Assembly: GCF_030463565.1 (NCBI RefSeq)
Contig: NC_134643.1
Location: 1,002,001-1,066,000 of the forward strand
Source of the DNA: Pelecanus crispus
Taxonomy: Eukaryota; Chordata; Aves; Pelecaniformes; Pelecanidae
Direction: 5' to 3'
Length of the DNA: 64,000 nucleotides
The translations under genes and the position numbers were made by a program. Of this stretch, positions 37,634 to 47,620 are shown one piece after another. The notes below the pieces were generated by a model that worked only from the letters and a program-made list of their open reading frames with translations, ran no database searches and had not been told where the DNA came from. Each line of letters begins with the position of its first letter. Position 1 is the first letter of the stretch.

Positions 37634-40600
37634 CTAGGGAACGGCCCCCAGCGACTCGTCATAGAAAGCCTTGAGGCCCCGGTGGTGCTGCAGGGAGGGT
37701 CTCTTGCCCACCACCTCCTGCCGGAAGTTTTGCCTCAGCCAGCCGTAGACCAAACTGTGCAGAAAGCCCTGGAGGGAGACGGTCAGGGCCTGCGAGAGAG
37801 AGGGCAGCGGCGAGCGCTGCCTTTACCTGCCCCCGGCCGCCCTGCGCTGCAGGAGTGCGGCAAACCCCATCGCCCTCTCCGCGCCAGAGAGGAGCCGCAC
37901 GGGATCAGCCCGCGTAAGTGCACAGGCAGGGTGACACAGGGACACGGGAGGTGGCCTTCCTCTTGGCGTGGTCAACTAAACCAAGGGAAACGCCTGGGCA
38001 GAGCTGAGGAGCAAAAAAACCAAACACAAAACCAGGGGGAAAAGCCCCGGCAGAGCCGGGCTGGGACCAGGGCTGCCAGCAGCAAGCTGGAGCCTTTGCC
38101 CTGCGTCCATCCCGGGTGGCATCTGGCCGGGTGTCACCAGCGCGGGCTGGCAGCACCCGCAGAGCTCACCCTGCCCAGGGAGGCATCGCTCCAGTCAGCG
38201 GGGACCAGTGTGCTCCCGCTCCCCTCGCCCAGCTCCCACAACCCTGCCGCTGCGGCACGGCGGCAGCACGGCTCTCACAGCCCCCCACCCCATCACCACT
38301 CACACGTCTGTTGGGGACAAACGCCCCAGCGCTGGAGCCCAGGAAACGGGTTTTTACTTACTGTAGCAACGTAGAGGACAAAGATGGAGGCAGGCTTGAT
38401 GCTGGTGAAGGAGAGGAGGGTGAGGAGGAAGGCTGTGGGTGGAAGACAAAAGGACACCCCTTGGTCTCGCTCACTCTGATAATGCTTCATCCAGAGTTTC
38501 CCTCTCCAAGTGGCAAATGCCCTTCCCCTATCACAGCCCATTTCCCACGGCACCGGGGTCTACACAGGACAAGCACATGTACAATGTTGTACAAGTGTTG
38601 TGTCCAACAAGGTCCTTCCCAACACGCTGCCCAAGGACCTCAGGGAACCCATGGCCACAGGTTTCTGTAAGGCTGAAAGCAGAAATGGGCCCCCAAAGGG
38701 ATGAGCTACTGCCAAAAAAAAGCAGATCCATCAGACACGAGCCACCCTCCAGCTCAGGAAATGCTGCTGGAAGAACCTGCCATCGTAAGAGCAGGGTGGG
38801 CTAAACCAGCTGCCGGTGGGACTCGATGCGGTGACCGGGGCTGGCCGGCCTCTCACTCTGGGTCTGCCCAGCCATGGGCTCCTGCAGCAACCCGGAGGCT
38901 TTGCAGTGATTCAGCCAAAGCCTCTTGTCTTGGACGTGGGTGCTGCCTCAGCCCAGGAATAAAGGGGCTGGAGCAGGAGTTGCGGTGGCTCTTGCCTGCC
39001 AGGGCTGCAGGGCATCCCCGCTCTGACTTGCCTGGCGCCCAGCAGAGCAGGAAAACCAGCTGGAAGTAGTGCGAGACTTTGCTGACGCTGCGGATGCTCC
39101 TGCCTGCAAAGCCGTCCTTCTCCAGGGTCAGCAAGGGTGCCGCGGCGTTCTTCCGGCACCAGAGCTTCACCCTGTGGTACAGGAGCTGGGCGGCGGGGAG
39201 CGGCGTCAGCCGGGGTGCGCTGGCTGCTGCGGCTGGACCCTGCGCTCGCCGCGCTGCGCCGCGCTGGGCCGCTGGCTTACCGTGCAGCAGCTGAGCACCA
39301 GCAGCAGGTAGAGGAAGAAGATGATTTTCCCCTCCAGGCCCACGTCCTTCCTACCTATGTACTGAGAGGTGACGGAAAATCAGCGGGGCCGTGGGCCAGC
39401 CCTGCCGCGAGCGGCTCCTTCCACAGGGACAGGGCTGAGCCGTGCCACAAGCCCCACAGCGTGGGAGCAGCCAGCGCCGGGGCACTGCCAGAGCTGGGAG
39501 CTGCCCCGCGGCCTCTGCTCGAGCAGGGACAGCCCTGCCCCGTCCCTCTGGCAGCATCTGCCCACGCACCGCGGACCCGCTGCCTTCCCCGTGTCCTTCG
39601 GAGCCCACCCACCCTTGGCTGTGTTGGGCAGCGGTGCCTGCTAGCTGGGGCGAGGGAACAGTGGGACGGCCGGGCAGCCGGCAGCGCTCACCTCGTAGCA
39701 GATATCCTGGGCACGGTGGATGAGGAGCAGGCAGCTGGAAGGACAGAGGATGCCGGTGGCGGTCCCCTAATGCCCCAGCATCGTCCCTGGGGCAGTTTTT
39801 GATTTCTTCCCCCCACCCCAAAGCCTTCACCACACAGAGGTGGCCCTTGCAGCGGCAGCGGTGCGCCCAAGCCCGGTGGGAAGGGAGCGGGGTGCCCACC
39901 CGGGGTCAGGGTGGCAGGACGGCAGCGTACCTGGAGCAGTAAAGGCTATAGGTCTCGTGGGAGCGGTTTTCTTTCCACGGTACGACAGGCTCGATGGATT
40001 TCGGTGCAATGTCGGTGAGGGACGTGCCGCGGGCGATCAGCTGGCCCAGGAGCATGAGCGCCGGCACCAGCCTTGCAGGGAGAGGCGGAGGTGAGCGCGT
40101 CCGTCCATCCCATCCTGGGCAGAGCCGGGAGGGCGGGCGCTGTGCCACAGCCCTGCTCGGGGTGGAGAGGGGACCGGGGCCGGTGGCTGGCACCTACCAG
40201 GCCAGGATGTAGGGCAGCCCCTGCCACGAGCTCTCCAGGCACCCGCTCCTCTCCTGCAAGGAGAAACCCGTGGGTGACCCAGGGCTGCAGGTCTCACAGC
40301 AGCTCGGGGCTCCAGCCCCGCTCTGCCTGGATGCAGGGTGCAGGGGAAGCCACCCTCGGACCCCCCCGCTGCTCCCTGGGTCCGCAGAGGGCCGGAGCGG
40401 CCACGTGCGGGAAGGGCGATGCTCGGCTGCACCACGGCTGGGGGTCACCAACCTGCAGAGCTGCCACGTGCCAGGCTCTCCAGCCGTGGACGGTGCGGTA
40501 GGCTTCGTACGCGTAGACAACAACCATCAGGAACGAGACCGCGTAGAAGGTCTGGGAGAGGAGAGGGAGAGCGGGCTCCTGCTGTGCCACCGGCCCCCTT

Positions 40601-43170
40601 TCCTCCTCGTGCTCTGCACCCCAACGTCCCGCTGTCCCCCAGCAGAGCTGGGCCAGGAGCAGCCGCACAAGGAGGGAGCGGCTCTCCGAGACACGCAGCG
40701 AACGGCCTCGTGCTGTCCCTGTGCCCACCCCGGGGAGGGGGACCGGGTGGCCTCTCTGGCCGGTAGCTTTATCAGGGCAGGCACTGACCACCCGGCTCCG
40801 TCTGTCCGTGCTGGGCTCCAGGGTGGCACGAACCGGGCTCTGCCGCTGTGTCCTGGCAGCAGACCTGCAACCGCGGTGACGGTCGCCCTGTGCACTATGC
40901 AACCAGGCAGGCTGATAGGTGCAAAGCGGAGCAGAGCTGGCCCCGCGATGCTGAGCCCTTCCTGGTCCCCGTCCCTGTGCGTGGCTGAGGCAAAGGCGCC
41001 GTCGCCAGCAGAACGAGCCCGGGGCGTGAGGGAGGTGGCTCTGCCCGCTGCGGCGTCTGTGCACCGGGCAGGGCAGAGAGGAGCCGGTGCAGCTGCAGGC
41101 GTTGGGTGAGTTTGGGCGTGAAGGGGAGCGCACGTCTGCAGCAGGGAGAGCCGGGCTCTGCTTCACTCTGCCGCATGCGAGCGGCTGCGTTCGGGTTCGC
41201 CATCCCAGAGCTGGCGGTGGGGCACGGCGGGGGTGAGCGGGACGCTGCAGGGGTGACGCGGCGCTTGCCGTGCTGGGGCTGGACAGGAACGCTGGGCACA
41301 TTTCCCCAAGGAATCAGCCTTGGTGGCTCAGGATGGTGACGGGGGAACAGGAGCCATTTCTCGGTAGGAGAAATAATTCCTCACCCCGGGGACACTCCAG
41401 CCCGCAGCCAGGTCCCAGCTGTGGTGCGAGCTGACCCCCTTACCGTGGCCAGCATCAGTCCGTAGGGGCAGGCAGCATATGCCGGGATGAAGAGCGGGGC
41501 TGGCAGCAGCTGGATGGTGGCTGTGCTCAGCAGCACAGCGGCGGCCCCGAAATCTGCCAGGGCGAGGAGGAAAAGGGGGCGAAGCTGGGGGACGGGGGAC
41601 AGCGTTAGCGCTGGCCGGCAGCATCACCCCGGCAGCGGCAGCCTGTCCCTGGCTCTGCAGAGCTGCCGCAGCCATGGCTCTCCCCAGGCCGGCCGGGAGC
41701 GGAGTGGGGACCAGCTGCTCTCAGGGGAGGCCGGTGCGAGTGTCCTGCAGCTCCTGCCCCACTGTGCATTAAGCCCCGCTGCAGCGGTGCTGGCCCGGCT
41801 CTGTCTTGGGCTTAGCTGAGGCCAAAACTCGTCCCTGCACCCTGGGAGCCGGCGGTGCTCACCTGGATGTGGCAGCATCGCCTCCGCCGGGAGGTGACGG
41901 CGAGGACCGATGCGCTGCCCAGGAGGCTGGAAGAGATGGGGCCAGCGGTTAATGTCCCGGTGGAGCAGAGCTGTTGGTGCTTCAGCTTCCCGCTGAACCC
42001 GTCCCGGTGGGGATCCTGCGCTCAGCCTCCCCCGAGCTGGGCAGGGGCTGGCACGGGTATGAGGTGGGTGGGGGGTCCCCTCCCTCCAAAGGCAATGGGA
42101 TGGGGCAGAGTTGGGGTTGGTGCGAGGACAGAACCCCCCTCCGCAGGTTTGGGGACCGAGCGGGCTGTGGGTAAGACGAGGCCACGTGCAGGCAGGGCTA
42201 CGGCTGCTGCTCCCCGCCAGCACCGCAGGGCCCAGCCACGGCCGAAGGGCAGAACCCACCTCAGCAGCGAGGCCGGCAGGTAGATGCACGTCAGCACGAA
42301 GACCTGGGGGAGAGAGATTGAGAGGAGCACGGGCTCAGGCGCCCTGCAGCGGGGCCACAGCGGGAGCCTCGGCTGCCCCAAGGCACAGGAGGACGCGGAG
42401 CCCCAGGCACGGTCGGACTCGCTTCCTTGGGCATCCCCGGCCGATGCAGCGGCGGGCTGCCGGTGCCTGTGCGTCACCGCGGAGCAGCCAGCGCTGAGGC
42501 AAAAAAGGCGTCTTCCCCGAGAGGCTGTGCCCAGGGGCTGGAGCCCTTCGCCGGTGGTGGGTAAAGTGAAGGAGCCCGCGGCCGGTTCCTTGCCAGCCCC
42601 GCGCTGCTGCCGCATGGGACGGGGCCCTCAGCGGTGGCTGCACGAGGGGGTTTCCCTGCTGCATCTTCCCGAGCTTGCCTCACTGCAGCACCCAGGTTTC
42701 CCACGCCTGGGGCTGGGGAGCGCCGAGAAGCCGCGTCCCGCTCCGGGCCGTGGTGCTGAGAGCGGCTCCCAGACTGCGAGGCATGGGGCTGCCGCAGAGG
42801 AACCGGTGAGACTGCCAGAGCTGGACGGCTCCCAGGGCCCAGTGAGTCACGCGGAGACAGCGGAGCAGGAGCAGCCGCCCTGGGAAGCACCGCTGAGGCC
42901 CCAGCGAGCGCAAACCTGCAAAGCCCTGGGCCAGGCGGCTGGGACCCCTTTGCCGGCAGCCGTGGGCGCCTTCTGCAGCACCCCCAGAGTGCTGGCCCCC
43001 ACCTCCGGCGTGAGGGAAGCCCCCTCGGCCAGGGCCCGCGGTGGAGGCCTGAGCAGGGTCTGCAGGATTTGGCAGCGGCTTTCCCAGGTCTCTGCGGAGG
43101 GTTTCCCGCATGTGCATGCCTGTACCTGGTTATCCGAGAGAGCCGATGGGTGTTCCTCTTCGCTCGCCAT
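37634..43170 (-). CDS. TMEM116-like seven-transmembrane (GPCR-like) protein
   Basis: Twelve minus-strand exons join in phase into 364 aa: 43126-43170, 42260-42303, 41863-41926, 41444-41584, 40453-40551, 40198-40253, 39931-40071, 39692-39734, 39281-39361, 39032-39185, 38362-38432, 37634-37789. Intron 10 uses a GC-AG pair (CAG|GCAAGT); the rest are GT-AG. I count seven hydrophobic segments: about 16-42, 52-78, 91-118, 144-162, 222-246, 277-297 and 304-331. Rhodopsin-class marks are LALAD (58-62) in TM2, Cys90 before TM3, YEAYR (113-117) where DRY would be, an ECL2 cysteine (195 or 198) with an NRS sequon at 185, and CWAP (286-289) in TM6. NPxxY is missing: TM7 has [12 protein letters not shown]. 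The TM6-TM7 block (LCWAP...[16 protein letters not shown]) matches TMEM116 as I remember it (CCWGP...LTATSQGLLNCGVYGW). It is either diverged TMEM116 or a paralogue; the ligand is unknown. The ATG at 43170 has a strong context (GGCCATGG). An upstream in-frame ATG at 43488 would add 106 low-complexity residues and is less likely. Confidence 0.85.
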
Positions 43171-43664
43171 GGCCGGGCAGCTCAGAGCAGGGAGCCTTCC
43201 CAGCTCCTCTGCCACCGGGCACGGCCTGGGCTCCGGCCGGCTGCACCGGAGCAGCTCCTGCAGCCGCTGCCGGCTGGGCTCGCTCCACACCCCGTCTGTG
43301 GGGACACGGTCGCAGCTCTGCCTGCGCAGCACAGCTGGAGGAACCTGCCCGGCCGGGGCGGCAGGAGCTTCCCCACGGACGTGCAGGCTGCTACGTGCAA
43401 GCCCTGCGAGCAGGGAGGGGATCAGCCCCTCGTGCTCGCGGAGCCCAGGCGAACGCGCAGCAGCCTCCTTCACACCTCTCTCTTGCACGCTGGGGAGCCA
43501 GAACGCAGCAAGAGACGCAGCTCCCCATGGGTGCTGATGTGAGCACGGCCCTTCTGCATCCCCTGCGCCTCCCGGCTGCTTGGTCGCCGGCTGCGAACCA
43601 GCACGCGCAGGCAGGGACGGGCATCCCCATGTCTGCTGCTGCAGGTGCAGGCAGGCATCTCCTC

Positions 43665-44355
43665 TTCCCCCTGCGCACGGCGCTGGTGGGGCCGCACCTG
43701 GAATGCTGTGTCCAGTTTTGGGCTCCTCACTACAAGAAGGACATTGGGGTGCTGGGGCGTGTCCAGAGAAGGGCAGCGGAGCTGGGGCAGGGTCTGGAGC
43801 ACAGGGCTGGTGGGGAGCGGCTGAGGGAGCTGGGGGTGTTCAGCCTGGAGAAGAGGAGGCTGAGGGGAGACCTGATCGCTCTGCAGCTCCTGGCAGGAGG
43901 GGGCAGGGAGGGGGGTCGGGCTCTTCTCCCAAGGAACAGCGATGGGACGAGAGGGAATGGGCTCAAGCTGCGCCAGGGGAGGTTTAGGTTGGATATTGGG
44001 AGAAATTTCTTCATGGCAAGAGTGGCCAAGCACTGGACCAGGCTGCCCAGAGAGGTGGGGGAGTCCCCAGCCCTGGAGGGGTTCAAAACACGGGCAGAGG
44101 TGGCACTGGGGGCCATGGTTTAGTGGGCATGGGGGTGTTGGGGTGACGGCTGGGCTGATGATCTTAGAGATCCTTCCCAACCTCAGTGATTCCCAGTTTT
44201 ACTGTCATTATAAATAATGCAGCCCCCAAGGCAGGCAAGATGAAATGATGACTCTGCCCTTGATGGGTTTGGTGGTGGCCTTGGCAGTGTTGGGTCAATG
44301 GTTGGGCTGGGGGATCTTGAAGGGCTTTTCCAACCTCAATGATTCCATGATTCTG
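43665..44355 (+). mobile_element. CR1 LINE, double-tailed variant, copy B (longest)
   Basis: This plus-strand CR1 runs from the ORF2 segment giving [18 protein letters not shown] through [26 protein letters not shown] and [20 protein letters not shown]. It then has a first 3' tail (to about 44192), a spacer of about 65-70 bp and a second tail ending GATTCCATGATTCTG at 44355. It is the longest of the four double-tailed copies. It lies just upstream of the TMEM116-like gene, in inverted orientation relative to copy A on the other side of that gene. Confidence 0.93.
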
Positions 44356-47300
44356 TTCTTGCTAAAAGGGGAAACTGAGGCACAGGAGAAGGGTCAGCGG
44401 GGCAGAGGAAGCCTGTGCAAGGTGAGCCCTAGACCCAGAGCCCTGGCCAGCGCCGAGACTGCAGACTACGCCAGCATGCTGCGGGAGGGCCGCTCTGCCG
44501 ACACCAAAAGGCCGGGCACGAGCGGGGCCGGGGCGACAGGAGGGCTCGGTGCAGGTGCCTCTGCACAAGGCGGCCGCGACGCAGCCCCACCGGTTGCTTG
44601 CAGCAGGAAGCTCTGGGAGGGAAAGCCCACACGTGCGCAGCAGACGCTGCGGAGAGCAGCAGAAAGGCTGCTGGAGTGGGGAGACGGGACAGCCAGGACA
44701 GCCACCCCAACCCTAACCTTAACCCTCACCACCCCGCAGGCTGCCGCCGCGTCAGGGAGGGCAACCGCGGCCCTGACGACACAGGGGGTTCAGACACGGT
44801 GCGAAGGGACGGGCCGCACCTTTACCCAGGGCTGTGTTCGGCAGGAGCCGGCACACGGCTGCGCGGACACGCGTGAAACGCTGGTAAAAAACGTATCCAG
44901 CGTGGGGAAAGGGCGCTGGCGTGACACCGAGCCAGGCTCCCCAGTGCCGCAGCCCGCACCACCGCATCCTTCCACCCTGGGCAGCTCCTCAAACCTCCTC
45001 AGCGGGAGAGGGCAGGGCTTTTCTTACACACCAGCAGCAGACACAACGCAGCGCCGTTTGCACGGTGCTTTGAGGGCGCAGCACCGCCCCGAGGGAAGGG
45101 GATGGGACCCCCGAGGGCCAAGCAAGACCCCTCCGCCGTGGCACGATTCTCCCCTGACCTGTTGAGCCCCGGCAGCCTCGCGGGGCGCGGGTACACGGGC
45201 ACAGAAACAGGACTGAAGGTGCAGGAATGAAGCATTTGCATTCCCATACTCACAGCGACCTCAAGAAATGAAGGGGTCGATAATTTTTTGATTATTTTGA
45301 AATCAAGGGTTTTCTGGTAAGCCAGCAAACGCCCGCCTGGGCCAGGCACTGCCCAGCACTGTCCAGGCCCAGCCCAGACCCACCAGGTCCGAGCAATAAC
45401 CCCCCTGCCATAAAATGTTTTGCACTCCAGCGTGCAGACACGGATCACCAAAACCCAGAAAACCCAACCTTCTCTCTACGATGTTTTCTTTATGCTTGAA
45501 CGCAGGATCTGCATCCATCACAGGCTGTCACCGAATACTGTCCCGAAGGCAGCGGGGTGATTCGTACCCCGCCGTCATGTCCATACGCCGCCGCGGTGTT
45601 TCGTACCCCGCCGTGGTGGACGGTCGTGTTTCCCGATGATCTAACAGCAAGAACAGGTCAAATTCACAAGCCGAAAAATGTAGCTTTTTACATCTGTTCG
45701 AGCAGAGTTTTTACAAGAGCGGAGAACGAGAACGTGGCAGCCGGGCTGTGCGGTCAGCAGCCAGGGCTGGTGGCTCTGGCAGCCACCGGCACCGCGAGCA
45801 AGAGGCTCTGCAGCCCGGCAAAGCGTGGCAACACGCCGAGGGAGGCCGGGAGCAAAGCGCTGCGTGAGCACACGCTGGCAGCCAGCCCGCGCGCCGCTTG
45901 CCACTTAAACCGCCGGTCACCAAACAGCAGAGTTATGCTTCAAACAGGGGTTTTCTTAGTTTTATTTGGGAGGCTGAATGAAAAGAGGAAAGAGGGAGGG
46001 ATGTGGGGGAAGGTTGAGGGAAGGAGGAGTAGAGGTAGGGGCTGCGGGGCAACAGAGCAAGGAATTGCACTGGGAGAGCTGCACAAGGCTGACAGCACCG
46101 CAGAGGACCTTGCTTTGGCAGCTCCTGGAGACGTTCCCCCGCAGCTCCGGCTGCCTCCGCTCCCTTTTTCCTCCATCAGGTGAGGGAACGCTCCTTAAAC
46201 CCTGCCGGCCACCGCGCAGGGGCTCCGCACAGTCCCAGCTGGACCCCGTTTTGTTCCCCTCCTCACCATCGCTGCCGCTGCTGCAACCTCCCTGCCGGCC
46301 AGTCTCTCTCCAGCTTGGCTGGCAATTTTTCCTGCTTTTTCCAGGACCGCAGGAGGAACCGAGACCTGCGGGTGGGGAAGAGCCATCTCGCAGCGCTCCT
46401 GTGGCTGTGGAGTCAGTCCCGCTGCATCCGACAACCGTCACAAAACCCAGCGCCGCTTGGGATCGCTTCTGGGTTTCTTCATTCTCCAGGCAGAGGCTCT
46501 TCCAGAGGAGCACGAGGCAAAGGGAGAGGAGGGATCCCCTCTCAGCCGCGAGGCCGAAGCAGGAGGAAGCATCAGCACCCTCAGCCGCTGTGGGAACGGC
46601 TCCCACTCCCGCTTTGAGCAACGCCTGCGGTTTCAGAGGCACCGCTTGATTCAAGCTTTCCAAATCGGGACCAGAGCCCGGGCTCTTCTCAGCAGATCTC
46701 TCGCCTGAGCCACCGCTCGTATCGCTGACAACTGCTTCAAAGCCGAGGAGCCCAAGACCAAACACTCCCTGGAACAAACTCTCCACTTTCTATCCCGTTG
46801 CCTCCATCAGAGCAGCATGTGGATCCTGTGTGGGACCGACTGCTGACGCTCGCAGCCTGGCCTCTGCGCAGAGGCGATGTCCGTGCCAGCACGAGGAACT
46901 GCTGACTGCTTGGCTTTCTCATCCCCTCCCAAGACTTCCAGCAGGCACAGGTTCTGCCTGGGGCATGTTTTCCCTGAGGATTTTTTGAGGAGAAATTGGC
47001 ACCGAGGGTTGCATTAGCTGGAGCACTGCCCCTTGCCTTCAGCAAGGCAGGATTTGCGGAGTGGACTCCGGGGAACTTGGCCATTAAGAGGACAAGGACG
47101 GCTGGCACAGCACTGAGAGGGGACAGGGCTCCATCCTGCTCCGCTGCCAACGCTCTCCCCGCGTCCCGGGCACTTGAATTGCAGAGGCACTCGCAGCCTC
47201 TGGCTCCCTGAGATGCTGCGAGGCGGGGAAGGGTGCGGAGGCCGGGGAGCCCCGCTCGGCTCCTGCGGCCTCTCCGAGCCCACTTCCTCTGCGAGAAAAA

Positions 47301-47359
47301 CACCGCGCGCTGTGCTGGCCTCATCACACGTGCCGGGGCACGCTCCGGTAAAACAGCGG

Positions 47360-47620
47360 CACCAGCTGCAAAGCTGCAACCGTGCAAGGACTGTGCACTC
47401 AAGAGCAAGCAGCAGCAACTGCAAAGCTGCAACCGTGCAAGGACCGCGCACTCAAAAACGAGCAGCACCAGCTGCAAAGCTGCAACCGTGCACTCAAAAC
47501 CGAGCAGCAACGGCAAAGCTGCAACCGTGCAAGGACCATGCACTCAAAACCGAGCAGCAGCAACTGCAAAGCTGCAACCGTGCAATGACCACGCCCTCAA
47601 AAACGAGCAGCACGTACCTG
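47360..47620. repeat. Tandem array, 53-bp unit, five copies
   Basis: The core CAAAGCTGCAACCGTGCA begins at 47369, 47422, 47475, 47514 and 47567, giving spacings of 53, 53, 39 and 53 bp. The short unit lacks a 14-bp block (AAGGACC...CACT) found in the others. Each unit also contains a CTCAAAAxCGAGCAGCA block. Copies are close to identical, so the array is young or homogenised. It is not CRISPR-like: there are no unique spacers and this is a vertebrate genome. Confidence 0.92.

Noticed and set aside
43171-43488. 106-residue N-terminal extension of the TMEM116-like protein from an upstream in-frame ATG
   Set aside because: The added residues are low complexity, and the downstream ATG at 43170 has the better Kozak context and puts TM1 close to the N-terminus, as in the family.
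44703-44730. Telomere-like CCCTAA repeats
   Set aside because: Only about three imperfect units. Too short to call an interstitial telomere.
45962-46786. 274-codon minus-strand open frame
   Set aside because: No recognisable domain, Ser/Gly/Pro-rich low complexity, overlapped by an equally open plus-strand frame. No splice partners.
47360-47620. CRISPR-like regular spacing of an 18-bp core
   Set aside because: The intervening parts are themselves repeated and the genome is a vertebrate. It is a simple tandem array.
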